Assembly (NCBI GenBank): GCA_903903925.1
Contig: CAIVAU010000159.1
Span: forward strand, 1 to 64,000
DNA length: 64,000 bases
Direction: 5' to 3'
From: an uncultured cyanobacterium
Lineage (GTDB): Bacteria; Cyanobacteriota; Cyanobacteriia; Cyanobacteriales; Nostocaceae
Shown piece by piece: positions 18,879-28,195 of the stretch (the first letter of the stretch is position 1; each line of letters begins with the position of its first letter). The notes under the pieces are model-generated. The model ran no database searches. It was not told the DNA's origin and saw nothing but the letters and a program-made list of their open reading frames with translations. Made by a program: the position numbers and the translations under genes.

Positions 18879-19376
18879 ATGCGACGCTTGTTTGCTCTGA
18901 TTTTAGCGATTTGTCTTTGCTTCAATTTTGCCCCGTCCGCGAACGCTTTAGGCGCTGACCTTACACCTTGCGGCGAAACTCCTGCCTTTCAGGAAAGGGT
19001 AGCTACTGCCCGCAATACTACCGACGACCCCAACTCAGGAAAAAAACGGTTTGAGCGTTATTCAAAAGCGCTGTGCGGGCCTGAAGGTCTACCGCATCTG
19101 ATTGTCGATGGTAGTCTTGCTCACGCTGGTGACTTCTTAATTCCTAGCCTGATCTTCCTTTACATTACTGGCTGGATTGGTTGGGTAGGTCGTGCCTATC
19201 TGCAAGCTATCAAGAAAGAAGGCGGGGATGTGGAACTGAAGGAAGTTATCATCGAACTGCCAATAGCTCTGCCACTCATCCTCTCAGGCTTTACTTGGCC
19301 AATCGCAGCCTTGAAAGAATTCTTGTCGGGCGAATTGACAGCCAAGGATGAAGAGATCACCATTTCGCCACGCTAA
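18879..19376 (+). CDS. psaF: Photosystem I subunit III, PsaF
   Basis: 165 aa from the ATG at 18879, which has AAAAGGAAAC just upstream; an in-frame ATG at 18837 lies inside the inverted repeat and is unlikely. A lumen-targeting signal peptide ([22 protein letters not shown]) precedes the mature protein [16 protein letters not shown] with its conserved Cys pair. The lumenal domain is followed by the transmembrane part ([23 protein letters not shown]). PsaF sits at the edge of PSI, next to PsaJ. First of a psaF-psaJ-psaL group. Confidence 0.97.
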   Translation: MRRLFALILAICLCFNFAPSANALGADLTPCGETPAFQERVATARNTTDDPNSGKKRFERYSKALCGPEGLPHLIVDGSLAHAGDFLIPSLIFLYITGWIGWVGRAYLQAIKKEGGDVELKEVIIELPIALPLILSGFTWPIAALKEFLSGELTAKDEEITISPR

Positions 19377-19446
19377 TAATGACTGGCTATTAGCTATTAG
19401 CTATTAGCCGTTAATAACCAGCAAAAACTTATTTGGAGAATGGCTC

Positions 19447-19584
19447 ATGTCGAATCAAAATTATTTCGTTAAATACCTTTCCTTGGCGCCAGTTTTATTG
19501 TTCGTCAATCTGAGTTTAACTGCCGTTTTGTTGATTGTGTTTAACTACCTTTTCCCCGATCTGCTTTTTCATCCATTACCGTAA
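19447..19584 (+). CDS. psaJ: Photosystem I subunit IX, PsaJ
   Basis: Only 45 codons, ATG at 19447 and TAA at 19582, easily overlooked. The protein is a single hydrophobic helix with the usual PsaJ features: N-terminal YFVKYLSLAPVLLF, then LTAVLLIVFNYLFPDLLFHPLP. TTGGAGAATGGCTC provides a ribosome-binding site. It lies 70 bases after psaF, in the common cyanobacterial psaF-psaJ order. PsaJ is a one-helix membrane subunit that stabilises PsaF. Confidence 0.97.
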   Translation: MSNQNYFVKYLSLAPVLLFVNLSLTAVLLIVFNYLFPDLLFHPLP

Positions 19585-19590
19585 AAACTC

Positions 19591-19623
19591 CACACATCTC
19601 CCCTTCACCACGGGAGATGTGTG
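19591..19623. terminator. Strong hairpin between psaJ and psaL
   Basis: A perfect 12-bp stem (CACACATCTCCC / GGGAGATGTGTG) with a 9-nt loop starts 6 bases after the psaJ stop. There is no U-tract (GAGGGAAAAAAC follows), so it may be an mRNA-stabilising or processing structure rather than a full terminator. Confidence 0.65.
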
Positions 19624-19748
19624 AGGGAAAAAACTCAGCAGTCAGGAGACAGAATTCAGCTTAAGAATTCTGTCTTACTGGCGGATAAAAAAAGGGGTTT
19701 AAATCCCCACTGTCTACAATTGGATGGGGTTTAAATCCGCATCCAGTT

Positions 19749-19800
<52 letters not shown>

Positions 19801-19902
19801 ATAAATTAATTTTTCTAAACTTCACTAGTAAAAATGATATTTAGCGTCAGTTCTTATTAATATTAAAAATGCTACTACCTTATTTAGAGGCAAACATAAA
19901 AT

Positions 19903-20421
19903 ATGGCGCAAGCAGTAGATGCATCAAAAAATAATCCTAGCGATCCTAGAAATCGGGAAGTTGTCTTTCCAGAATGGGGCGATATTCAACGGGGAAACCT
20001 AGAAACACCAATTAATTCTTCTCCCTTGGTCAAATGGTTCATTAATAACTTGCCTGCCTATCGCCCAGGATTAACTCCCTTCAGAAGAGGGTTAGAAATT
20101 GGCATGGCGCATGGTTACTTTATATTTGGTCCCTTCGCCAAATTAGGTCCACTGCGCGATACATATAGTGCCAACTTAGCTGGTTTATTAGGAACTCTAG
20201 GGTTAATTGTGATTTTGACCATTACCCTATCCTTGTATGCCAATAGCAACCCTTCCAAGCCAATCGCCACTATTACCGTACCAAATCCTCCAGAGGCATT
20301 TAACTCTGGAGAAGGCTGGAATAACTTTGCCAGTGCTTTCTTGATCGGTGGCATTGGTGGTGCAGTAGTAGCTTACTTTACAGTTAGCAATCTGGAACTC
20401 ATTCAAGGTTTATTGGGTTAA
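19903..20421 (+). CDS. psaL: Photosystem I subunit XI, PsaL
   Basis: 172 aa, the subunit that joins PSI monomers into oligomers. Features: N-terminal stromal part with VVFPEWGDIQRGNLETPINSS, AYRPGLTPFRRGLEIGMAHGYFIFGPF with chlorophyll-ligand His, and three hydrophobic helices. The loop before the last helix carries VPNPPEAFNSGEGW, a proline-containing stretch. psaI is not next to it; instead psaL follows psaJ, the order reported for cyanobacteria that form tetrameric or dimeric PSI. RBS AGAGGCAA upstream of the ATG. Confidence 0.97.
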   Translation: MAQAVDASKNNPSDPRNREVVFPEWGDIQRGNLETPINSSPLVKWFINNLPAYRPGLTPFRRGLEIGMAHGYFIFGPFAKLGPLRDTYSANLAGLLGTLGLIVILTITLSLYANSNPSKPIATITVPNPPEAFNSGEGWNNFASAFLIGGIGGAVVAYFTVSNLELIQGLLG

Positions 20422-20524
20422 AATTCGGTTTTGTCGGGCATGGGGTAGGGAGCAGGGAGCAGGGGGAATTATCAGTTTTTCAATGCCCAATGCCCCAATA
20501 CCCCATGCCCAATGCCTATTGCCT

Positions 20525-21124
20525 CTATCCAAACAAAGCAACTTCTATAGAATTGAGAGCCGTTTCAAAATCGTCATTAACGATTTGAAGATCAAATTCA
20601 TCGGCTGCATTAATTTCTTCTTGGGCACGGCGTAAACGACGTACGATCGCGTCTTCCAAGTCCTTGGCACGACTACGTATCCGTTTTTCCAATTCTGGCA
20701 AAGAAGGGGGCAGAATAAAAATGCTTTTGGCACTGGGAAATGTTGTGCGGATTTGTCGTGCGCCTTCTAGTTCAATTTCTAGGACAACCGACTTACCCTC
20801 GCGAATTTGTCTTTCCACTGGTTCACGGGGAGTACCGTAGTAATTACCCGCGAATTCTGCCCATTCCAGGAATTCAGACTGTTGTACCAATTGTTCAAAT
20901 TTGCTGCGGCTGATAAAGTAATAATCTTTGCCATCAATTTCCCCAGAACGTGGGGGACGAGTCGTTGCGGACACAGAATAGTATAGTTCTGGATGACGCT
21001 GTAGGAGCGATCGCATTAAAGTGCCTTTCCCGACTCCACTAGGACCAGTAATAATAATCAGCCTGCCAAGAGATGAGTATTCTTTGGTAGTGACACCATT
21101 TTCTATAGATAAAACTTGCATCAT
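20525..21124 (-). CDS. gmk: Guanylate kinase
   Basis: About 199 aa, ATP + GMP to ADP + GDP. P-loop [19 protein letters not shown] near residue 20, the GMP-binding region [22 protein letters not shown], and [21 protein letters not shown] are textbook. I place the start at the ATG pair 21124/21121 ([10 protein letters not shown]); the frame is open further upstream to 21217, but those 31 residues are not part of the usual enzyme. Lies downstream of the remA-like gene on the same strand, a pairing also seen in Firmicutes. Confidence 0.93.
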   Translation of the reverse strand: MMQVLSIENGVTTKEYSSLGRLIIITGPSGVGKGTLMRSLLQRHPELYYSVSATTRPPRSGEIDGKDYYFISRSKFEQLVQQSEFLEWAEFAGNYYGTPREPVERQIREGKSVVLEIELEGARQIRTTFPSAKSIFILPPSLPELEKRIRSRAKDLEDAIVRRLRRAQEEINAADEFDLQIVNDDFETALNSIEVALFG

Positions 21125-21312
21125 CCGTTTAATCTGTGAATTAACCAATAGAAAATTAGGAAGAATACATTCGTCAGAATCAATGAGTGGCGGATTCAGC
21201 CGCACAACATAATTCATGCTGAATTCTTCCTGATAAATCGATAAATTTCTCTAACTTACATAGTACTACTGATATAACGTAAACATGAGTAGGTCTATAA
21301 GCTGACCTCCAA

Positions 21313-21579
21313 TTAATTATCTACAACCTGATGATCGCGGGAAATCACGAACCGATTAGCTACCGTTTCTGGCTGAATTGCTGAAAGAATAACGTGGCTT
21401 GAATCAGTAATAATTACAGCCCTCGTACGACGACCGTAAGTTGCGTCAATAAGTTGACCACGATCCCGTGCATCAGTAATGATCCGTTTAATTGGGGCAG
21501 ACTCTGGACTGACAATGGCAACCACTCGGTTGGCAGACACGATATTGCCAAAACCGATGTTGATTAACTGAATGTCCAT
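21313..21579 (-). CDS. remA: RemA-family DNA-binding regulator (DUF370)
   Basis: 88 aa with the invariant RemA pattern: [26 protein letters not shown], then [40 protein letters not shown]. In Bacillus RemA activates biofilm-matrix genes by wrapping DNA as a ring. Its regulon in cyanobacteria is not known to me. Gene order remA-gmk is conserved across phyla, which supports the call. The first ATG (21579) is used. Confidence 0.93.
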   Translation of the reverse strand: MDIQLINIGFGNIVSANRVVAIVSPESAPIKRIITDARDRGQLIDATYGRRTRAVIITDSSHVILSAIQPETVANRFVISRDHQVVDN

Positions 21580-22018
21580 AAAAAACTGACGCCAAACGCG
21601 CTATGTTGAGCTTTCGAGGAACTATTTCCCATGTTATCTTTAAAAAATCCGAGTTACAACGCCCAAGTTGACGCTAGCCTTCATTTTTAAATAAGAATTG
21701 CTTTTTTTAGCTATTTCTGGACTTAGTTCACCTGAAATCTACCAAAAGGTATAGATTTCCGAGTGGCACCCTTGTCAAGGGTTGAGACTGACGCGGAGAG
21801 GGGGAGGAACATCGGACACGGAGATATTTTTGAATGATTTTTCTCCGTGTCCCTGTGTCCCCTGTTCTGACATTGCGGACGACAGGAGTGTTTTCTACTG
21901 CCAGTCATTCCATATAGGTAGACGCCAACGCTGACTGTTCCTGGACAAGTTAAACATGTTGAAGAGAAAGCAGCGGATGGATGTAAGTACAAAGCAATGC
22001 TACAGACGCTATAGAAAT
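21580..22018. other. Spacer with dispersed repeat pieces
   Basis: No credible gene. It holds a 24-bp segment (21764-21787, with the palindromic core ACCCTTGTCAAGGGT) that recurs with one mismatch at 57742-57765, and an imperfect GACACGG / CCGTGTC inverted pair around 21811-21861. Confidence 0.6.
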
Positions 22019-22047
22019 AATGCGAGTCAGGTTTTCTGACTCGCATT
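22019..22047 (-). terminator. Hairpin, probable terminator of hetZ-patU
   Basis: Perfect 12-bp stem AATGCGAGTCAG / CTGACTCGCATT with a 5-nt loop, 130 bases after the patU stop. On the minus strand it is followed by ATTTCTATAG, only weakly T-rich. Confidence 0.5.
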
Positions 22048-22180
22048 GTTCCTCCTCATTCCGGCTTTCCGTAGAGGCCCTAATGACCGCTTTTTTAAAA
22101 AAAAGGATAAGTTTCAAAACCAGGATAATCATCTCATAGTAACAGCGTTCATCGAATTAAATCGCAAGCGTTGGCGATCG

Positions 22181-23164
22181 CTATATCGCAGGAATAATCA
22201 CAAACAACAATGGCTGTTGGTCGATTTCTTTGAGATCAACCTCCAGGGTATAAGTCTGGTTCTGTTGCGTGCAGCATAATTCTACACTCAAGCATCCCGG
22301 ACTTGTAGACTGCGCCATTGCTTGGGAGATATCTCCTTGAAGCTTCAGGATTCCTTTAGTGGGTAAATCACCCTGAACCCGCAGCTTTGTTACTTTACCC
22401 CAAGATTGGCATTCCACCTTGACACTAAGAACACCTGCACTAGTTAGCCATTGCCTTTCTACTACTGGATTTGCCGTAGAAAGTGGCAGAGTTAGGTTCT
22501 CTAGTAGTTGTTTAGCCGCCAGCAAAGACAAAGCCATTTGTTGGCGGGGCTGCAACTCTGAGTAGCTGCTCTCAATGCTTGGCATAGTCTCTACAGTTTC
22601 CCCAGAGCGATAATTAGTCCTTAACACCAATCCCGCTACGTCGTGTATTGCTTGGGAATCATCAGGGAAAAAGCCCTCCACTGCCTGAACTAATTTTGCC
22701 CCTAACGGCAGTGAAGATCCCAGCAGCGCTCGACATTTGTCTAGTAATTGCTGGAATATTTTCTCTGGTAAAGCAATGGGCAGATTCAGCTTAGACTGCT
22801 GTGCTACCCAGCCCCAACTAGAAACTAATGCCACCGATGGCTCGTCCACGTGTTCGGGGTAATCGGCCAATTGTGTTTCCCATGGAAACAACGGTGGGTT
22901 GTCTTGAACTTGAAATTGTAACCGACGTTTGATGACGGCTTGGAAACGTTGTTGCACAGTAGGAATTTCTCCTAGTTGAAAGGTTTCGGGTATCCCTCCC
23001 AACTCTTGCTCACCATCTATAAAAGAGGCAGCTTTTTCGTCGAGAGGAATTGCTCCCTCGTCAACACCCTTACACTTAATCCAAATATCCTCCCAGTTTA
23101 TGGCATTCTCTGTCAACAACCAAGTGAGTAACTGGCGGTGTAAGGATTCTGAGTCACTATTCAT
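22181..23164 (-). CDS. patU: Heterocyst pattern protein PatU
   Basis: About 327 aa, start at the ATG at 23164 (MNSDSESLHRQLLTWLL). It overlaps the end of hetZ by 8 bases, so translation is probably coupled. Identified by position directly after hetZ and by its general features: soluble, beta-rich C-terminal half, an N-terminal helical part with HRQLLTWLLTENAINWEDIW. In Anabaena PCC 7120 the homologue is split into patU5 and patU3; here one uninterrupted frame is present, as in several other Nostocales. PatU3 is reported to counteract HetZ. Confidence 0.8.
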   Translation of the reverse strand: MNSDSESLHRQLLTWLLTENAINWEDIWIKCKGVDEGAIPLDEKAASFIDGEQELGGIPETFQLGEIPTVQQRFQAVIKRRLQFQVQDNPPLFPWETQLADYPEHVDEPSVALVSSWGWVAQQSKLNLPIALPEKIFQQLLDKCRALLGSSLPLGAKLVQAVEGFFPDDSQAIHDVAGLVLRTNYRSGETVETMPSIESSYSELQPRQQMALSLLAAKQLLENLTLPLSTANPVVERQWLTSAGVLSVKVECQSWGKVTKLRVQGDLPTKGILKLQGDISQAMAQSTSPGCLSVELCCTQQNQTYTLEVDLKEIDQQPLLFVIIPAI

Positions 23165-24347
23165 GTGTAGAGGCACCTGATCCGGATACTAGAGAGTTAC
23201 GAATCTCCCAAGCTTGTTCCAGAATTTTAAACCACCTTTTCTGAAGTTGTGCCATTGACAATCCTAAAATTTTGGCAATATTTTCGTCGGGTTGTCCTTG
23301 TTGCTTCAACTTTAATAGCAATCGATGTTTCTCGTCCAGTTGGTCTGTATATGTTTCCCATTGTTGGGGAGTCAAGCCCAAATTCATTTGCAAATCTGCT
23401 TCTAACCATTCGTGTACTAACTCCCAACGATGCAACAAAGCAAACCGAATTAAGTGATATTTAAAGCGCTGTTGTAAGTAATCTCGCTGACGAGGAGTTA
23501 AACCCAAAATTGATTCAATTTCCTGCGCTGATAGGTCTTGGAGGCGGAGACTGAAGTAATCAGCACAGTCGGATTGTTGCCGTTCTTCTAAGTAATTCAT
23601 TAATTCAGTAATGACTACAGAGCGCAACGTGTCTTCTTGAGGTTCTGGCTCTGGTTGCATCGCCATTGCCGAGCGTAATTGCTGTACTGCTGGATCCTCC
23701 CAAGAACCGTCAGCTTCGTTGCCACTACCTTCTGCTGCTTGTTCTATATCTACACAGGTTTCAGGAGGCTGCTGTTGAGAGAAAGTTTGCGCTCGCAAAA
23801 TAATCAGTTGTTGCTGACGCCCAGGCAAAGGAATCCGTCGCTTACCATAGCGTTCAGTGAATGCCATATACTCTGCTAACTCTAAAAGAGTTTGGGGACG
23901 ATAGCTAGTGCCGAGTTGATTTTCTCGTCGGAAGGCGTTCAATGCCTCCAGGTAAAAACTTTGGAGAAAATCTTCAATGACGACGAGCCGCCCTTGATAG
24001 CTTAATTGCCTCTGCGGCGGATTTATATAACGATAAATGATCGCACTTAAGGTACTGTGTAGTTCGACCCTGCCTCGATTCGACCCCAATTCATAGTACT
24101 TGAGACACTGTTGTAACCGATGCCGGGCAAGTGCGATCGCGGAGTTTTCTACAGTACCAGTGGCTTGAATCCGTTTGCTCTCGTGGCAAATCCGGTAAAC
24201 TTCGGCGGCAAGTCGCATTGCGACATCATGGCAATTCTGCTGTGAAGCTTTAGTTGACTGCTGAAGCTCCTTGAACAGGAGTTGAAAGATCGACTCCACT
24301 CCAATAGCATTTACTCCCTGAATAGGTATTGTTGCAGCTAAATTCAT
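23157..24347 (-). CDS. hetZ: Heterocyst differentiation protein HetZ
   Basis: 396 aa from the ATG at 24347 (MNLAATIPIQG); a TTG five codons upstream is less likely. HetZ is a DNA-binding regulator needed early in heterocyst differentiation and acts with HetR and PatU3. Recognised from its conserved blocks: NCHDVAMRLAAEVYRIC, LARHRLQQCLKYYELGSNRG, LAEYMAFTERYGKRRIP, then LSAQEIESILGLTPRQRDYLQ and LGLSMAQLQKRWFKILEQAWE, two helix-turn-helix-like segments toward the C-terminus. Residues 215-240 form an acidic Gly/Glu-rich linker. First gene of a hetZ-patU operon. Confidence 0.93.
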   Translation of the reverse strand: MNLAATIPIQGVNAIGVESIFQLLFKELQQSTKASQQNCHDVAMRLAAEVYRICHESKRIQATGTVENSAIALARHRLQQCLKYYELGSNRGRVELHSTLSAIIYRYINPPQRQLSYQGRLVVIEDFLQSFYLEALNAFRRENQLGTSYRPQTLLELAEYMAFTERYGKRRIPLPGRQQQLIILRAQTFSQQQPPETCVDIEQAAEGSGNEADGSWEDPAVQQLRSAMAMQPEPEPQEDTLRSVVITELMNYLEERQQSDCADYFSLRLQDLSAQEIESILGLTPRQRDYLQQRFKYHLIRFALLHRWELVHEWLEADLQMNLGLTPQQWETYTDQLDEKHRLLLKLKQQGQPDENIAKILGLSMAQLQKRWFKILEQAWEIRNSLVSGSGASTHE

Positions 24348-24566
24348 AGTCTCGTTTTTCAAAAGACCCTAACATACTGTACAACCTGTTTGGCTTTTTG
24401 ACTTTAAGGTGCCGGATTGGATCTGAAGGTTTTGCGTATAAGCTAAAACTAAGGAAAACCTGCAAATGTAGATTTGGCTTAGGTTATTATTCCCAATTTT
24501 TATTTGATGGTTCACACAATTCCATTGAATTTACAGCCAATACCCAAGAGTCCTTAACAGGTGATT

Positions 24567-25037
24567 ATGGATTTACAAGCACAAATTCAATTGCTGATTG
24601 ACAATGCACCCAAGGATGGTTTGACACCGCAATTTGTCTCAGCTATCGCCCCTGCTCTGGAAGCGATCGCTTCATCATTACGCCATTCCCAGTACTATAT
24701 TCTCCAAAACTTGGAAGAAGGCTGGGTTTTAACTACATTGAGCAACCGTACTAATCCAGAGTTGGAAAAGCGCGTGATTTATGCTTTCCCTACAATACAG
24801 GATGTTTCGCGCACTTTGTCTGCTGGGCTAGACCCAGTAATCTTCACTCCTATTATGGTTACTCATCTTTTGTTCCAATTGATGGCTTTAGATCCCGTAG
24901 ATAGTATAGTTTTTTTTGAAACTTCTAGCACAACTAGCAACATGGTCGAAATCAAGCGAGCCGATTTGCAAGAACTAGTTCAGCAAAATTTACAAAAAAG
25001 CCGCTTGCATAATCCAATACCTCCGGATTTTGCGTAA
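24567..25037 (+). CDS. Conserved cyanobacterial protein of unknown function, divergent from hetZ
   Basis: 156 aa, ATG at 24567 with AACAGGTG upstream; an ATA-linked earlier start at 24561 is less likely. Soluble, no clear motif: DLQAQIQLLIDNAPKDGLTPQFVSAIAPALEAIA at the N-terminus, then ITTL-type strands and a conserved-looking HLLFQLMALDPVDSIVFFE. It shares a 215-bp intergenic region with hetZ, so the two divergent promoters probably overlap. I do not know its function. Confidence 0.7.
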   Translation: MDLQAQIQLLIDNAPKDGLTPQFVSAIAPALEAIASSLRHSQYYILQNLEEGWVLTTLSNRTNPELEKRVIYAFPTIQDVSRTLSAGLDPVIFTPIMVTHLLFQLMALDPVDSIVFFETSSTTSNMVEIKRADLQELVQQNLQKSRLHNPIPPDFA

Positions 25038-25108
25038 GAAAGTGAGAAATGAGAAGTGAAGAGTTGTAAATACATTTATTAATATTCCTCACTCCTAACT
25101 CCTAACTC

Positions 25109-26080
25109 CTAGTAAAGCCGACTCAGCACATAGTCAGCCATATCAATCAGGGCTTGGCGCGACTCAGAGGGTGGGAGATCAGCAAGATGTTCAACGGCAA
25201 CCTTCGCATGTTCATTGGCTAATTCTCTCGCTCTTTGAATACCTTGACTGTCTTGAATCAATGCCATTGCTTGTTGTAGGTCGCTTGCTTCGGCAAACTC
25301 TCGTTCAATCAGCACCGCTAAATGGGGGTTTTCTTCCATCGCAAATAAAACTGGCGCAGTGAGATTGCCACTTTTGAGGTCTGAAAGAGCTGGCTTACCC
25401 AAGGTATCTGTAGAACTCGTGAAATCTAAAATATCATCTACAATTTGGAAGGCTAAACCAAGATTACTGCCATAGCCATACAAATGGTCGGCGGTTTCTG
25501 GAGAGACTTCGCTGAGTAAACCAGCAGCTTTAGAACTGTTGGCAATTAACGAAGCCGCCTTGTAGTAGCTTTTTTTCAGGTAAGTTTCTATCGAGATGCT
25601 CGTATCAAAGCTATTTACTCCCTGCTGAATCTCTCCAACTGCCAGATCCATAATCACTTCGGATAGCAGTTTCACCACTGCCAAATTGTCTAGGTTAGCC
25701 AAATACCAAGAAGATTGGGCAAAAAGAAAATCTCCTGCTAATACAGCAATGCGGCTACCAAACAGACTGTGAACCGTAGGAACGCCGCGCCGCATATCTG
25801 ATTCATCTACTACATCATCATGTACTAAGCTTGCTGTGTGAATCATTTCTGTAATCTCAGCTAAGCGTCGATGACGGGGCGTAATGTCTTTTTCCAGCAT
25901 TGTCGCTCGTGATATGAGTAGGACAATTGCTGGTCTGATGCGCTTTCCTCCAGCTCCAAATAAATGTTCGGCGGCTGCATAAAGGATGGGGTGGCGATTT
26001 CCAACTAGCTGTTTCAAGCTATCTGCTAGTACTCGCAGGTCGGCTTCCACAGGAGCAAAAAGGGAAGTGGCTGAGGTCAT
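25109..26080 (-). CDS. sds: Polyprenyl (solanesyl) diphosphate synthase
   Basis: 323-aa trans-prenyltransferase. The first aspartate-rich motif DDVVDESDMRRG (about 92) and the second DDILDFT (about 217) bind Mg-diphosphate; GAGGKRIRPAIVLL and PTVHSLFGSRIAVLAGDFLFA are also standard. In cyanobacteria this enzyme makes the C45 side chain of plastoquinone-9. Chain length cannot be read with certainty from sequence. Same strand as the amiC-murI group, but separated from murI by 1.3 kb. Confidence 0.9.
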   Translation of the reverse strand: MTSATSLFAPVEADLRVLADSLKQLVGNRHPILYAAAEHLFGAGGKRIRPAIVLLISRATMLEKDITPRHRRLAEITEMIHTASLVHDDVVDESDMRRGVPTVHSLFGSRIAVLAGDFLFAQSSWYLANLDNLAVVKLLSEVIMDLAVGEIQQGVNSFDTSISIETYLKKSYYKAASLIANSSKAAGLLSEVSPETADHLYGYGSNLGLAFQIVDDILDFTSSTDTLGKPALSDLKSGNLTAPVLFAMEENPHLAVLIEREFAEASDLQQAMALIQDSQGIQRARELANEHAKVAVEHLADLPPSESRQALIDMADYVLSRLY

Positions 26081-26880
26081 GGACGGGCAGACTCTGGCTT
26101 TAGTTACGAAAATTTACATATTCTATAATCATTTTAAGATAACCTTGGGCAAGCGCAAAGTTTTCATTAGTGATTGATATTAGTCATCGGTCATTCGTCC
26201 CTTGCCATTTGTAACTCATGCCTGATACCCCATGTCTCCATATCCCTTTGCTTCTAGTTGATGCTTTTCACCTACCTCTGATTGGATTTGAGCCCAGAAA
26301 AACACTTCAACAACTTCACTAACTTCCCTAGCACATGTATATCATTACACCTAAAAATCCAAGCATTACTTATAATTTCTCTCTTATCCAAAGCTTTTGT
26401 CAAGAAAATATTATTTTTTTATTAAGTTTTTCTTAAGTAAAAGCGACAAATAAACTAGACAGGGAAAATAGCTCTTCCCGCCTACCCATGATTGATTCCA
26501 CGAGAATTAATTTTTTCCAAAGAAAAACATCCGGATCTTTGAAAGCCCAATAACAGAAAATTTTTAATTTGACTGAAAAGTTGGCTGAAAAGTCGGGAAC
26601 CTTGTGTTAGGCTAAAGTCTAGGGACTTTAAATTTATCAAACATTCACACCTGCAAAAGTAAATCACCATTAGGTATTTTTGCCGCTGTGGTGCTGTGAG
26701 TATAAATAAGTGGTCGTAGGTAGAACCAGAGAGTTTACTCTTTTGGTCATAAATGCGATATGCGATGAATAGATCTCCAAAGTAGGAGCTATGCGCTGCC
26801 CGTATGGGAAGCAGCTATAGGTCTTAAGTACGTTTGAACACAATCGGTACTTTTACTGGGGGAAATAGTATATATGGGCG
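26081..26880. other. Long spacer upstream of sds
   Basis: AT-rich, no gene recognised. A GC-rich imperfect hairpin (GCTGCCC GTAT GGGAAGC) lies at 26798-26815. The sds promoter is expected in the first 200 bases. Confidence 0.5.
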
Positions 26881-26884
26881 CAGT

Positions 26885-26970
26885 AAATTACGCAGACTAG
26901 GTAAACGGCTGAAGCAGCAGTTGAATTGCGATAGAGCAATTCAATGACTGTGATAGGTGTAGTCTGCCAA
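26885..26970. ncRNA. Candidate structured RNA (nested stems)
   Basis: Inner hairpin with a perfect 9-bp stem TTGAATTGC / GCAATTCAA and a 6-nt loop (26921-26944), enclosed by an 8-bp stem GCAGACTA (26892-26899) / TAGTCTGC (26960-26967), with a CAG/CTG pairing possible in between. CAAAAAATT follows. No protein frame overlaps it. Strand and expression are unknown. I do not recognise a known family; tmRNA, RNase P and SRP motifs are absent. Confidence 0.35.
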
Positions 26971-27112
26971 AAAATTAAGAGATGGATAGGTTAACGGTCG
27001 AGAAAAAAGCTCTACCGAGAAAAATGCGCTTGTATAACTTAAAGTTCTACTAGTTTTATTCGACTTTATATTCATTCGACAAAAGTGTTGAAAACAAATG
27101 ATTTACGGAAAT

Positions 27113-27289
27113 ATGTCTATGATGATTTTCGTTTTAGCATCCGGCTACTTGTTGGCAGTGTACCTATTATTAGCATTGGCAAAGCGATCTGGAAAAAAAA
27201 CGACTTCTATAAGTGTATCTTTGACTACAGAAAAACACAAACCCAAGATCACCGTGCCAAAAGTCACTGAAGCAACAAGTGTGCATTAG
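27113..27289 (+). CDS. Possible small single-span membrane protein
   Basis: 58 codons from the ATG at 27113, preceded by ACGGAAAT. One hydrophobic helix (MMIFVLASGYLLAVYLLLALA) is followed by KRSGKK, a classical stop-transfer cluster, and a polar Thr/Lys-rich tail. This is how small photosynthetic or septal membrane proteins look, but I cannot match it to a named one. Earlier ATGs at 27098 or 27085 (another frame) are alternatives. It lies about 145 bases after the structured segment at 26.9 kb, which could be its leader. Confidence 0.4.
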   Translation: MSMMIFVLASGYLLAVYLLLALAKRSGKKTTSISVSLTTEKHKPKITVPKVTEATSVH

Positions 27290-27298
27290 TGGTTAAGA

Positions 27299-27347
27299 GG
27301 GAGCTCTTAGCAGGGAGCAGGGAGCTCTTAGCAGGGAGCAGGGAGCA
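27299..27347. repeat. STRR-type direct repeats (gcagggagctcttagcaggg family)
   Basis: Two copies of GGAGCTCTTAGCAGGGAGCA, and a third partial, in tandem. Related in inverted orientation to 17280-17362 and 35778-35815. Confidence 0.85.
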
Positions 27348-27369
27348 GAGGACGGTTTTTAGCTAACTC

Positions 27370-28194
27370 TTAACTCCTAACTCCTAACTCGTTCAGATGT
27401 ACTACTTCAACCATTGGGGTGTAGCCAAGCCATTGTACGGAGGACTGGGCGAAGTGTTGAGGGCAACCACTCACAGCAAAGCGAGTAGGCAGTGGTAGAT
27501 GGGTGTTTTTGACACCCTGCAAGTCTAACTCATGGGCACAAGCTTTAACAATATGAACAGCGGGGTCAACCAGCTTTACAGAGGAGGGAAGGAGCGATCG
27601 CAGGACTGGTGCTAGATGAGGGTAATGTGTACAGCCATATACGAGAGTGTCTATATCCTGTTCTAGTAAAGGTTCTAGGTAAGAGCGTGCCACCTCAATG
27701 GTGTAGGGATCGTCAATGCGGTTTTGCTCAACCAGTGGTACAAACTCTGGACAACTAATTTGCCAGACTTGGACATGGGGGTCAATTTCCATTATAGCAC
27801 GCCGATAGGCATTGCTCTTGGCAGTTGCTGGAGTAGCAATCACACCAATGCGCTTGCCACAGGAAACCGCTGCCCTAGCGCCTGGTAGGATAATCCCCAG
27901 AATTGGCATTTTGAACTCCTCACGGACTATGTCTAGAGCTAGGGCAGAACTAGTGTTGCATGCCATAATTACCATTTTGACTTGCTGCTGTTGCATCCAG
28001 TTAAGGATTTCTCTGACAAACTGTAAAATTTCTGCTGGTGATCGAATGCCATAAGGAAGTCGAGCTGTATCCCCAAAGTAAATAACTGATTCATTCGGAA
28101 GTTGCTGATAAACTTGCCGTAGTACCGTTAGACCACCCACACCACTGTCAAACATGCCAATTGGAGCACGTTCAAATATAGAAGATGTAAACAC
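27370..28194 (-). CDS. murI: Glutamate racemase
   Basis: 274 aa, makes D-Glu for peptidoglycan. Motifs: IGMFDSGVGGLTVLRQV near the start, first catalytic Cys in VIMACNTSSALAL near 80, second in LVYGCTHYPHLAPVL near 190. Start is a GTG at 28194. It lies directly downstream of the two amidase genes and fits a cell-wall cluster; the gap to the nearer amidase is 110 bases of STRR. Confidence 0.95.
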   Translation of the reverse strand: MFTSSIFERAPIGMFDSGVGGLTVLRQVYQQLPNESVIYFGDTARLPYGIRSPAEILQFVREILNWMQQQQVKMVIMACNTSSALALDIVREEFKMPILGIILPGARAAVSCGKRIGVIATPATAKSNAYRRAIMEIDPHVQVWQISCPEFVPLVEQNRIDDPYTIEVARSYLEPLLEQDIDTLVYGCTHYPHLAPVLRSLLPSSVKLVDPAVHIVKACAHELDLQGVKNTHLPLPTRFAVSGCPQHFAQSSVQWLGYTPMVEVVHLNELGVRS

Positions 28195-28195
28195 T

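Noticed and set aside
21723-22046. 107-codon minus-strand frame between patU and remA
   Set aside because: Consists of dispersed repeat sequence and a hairpin; composition unlike a protein.
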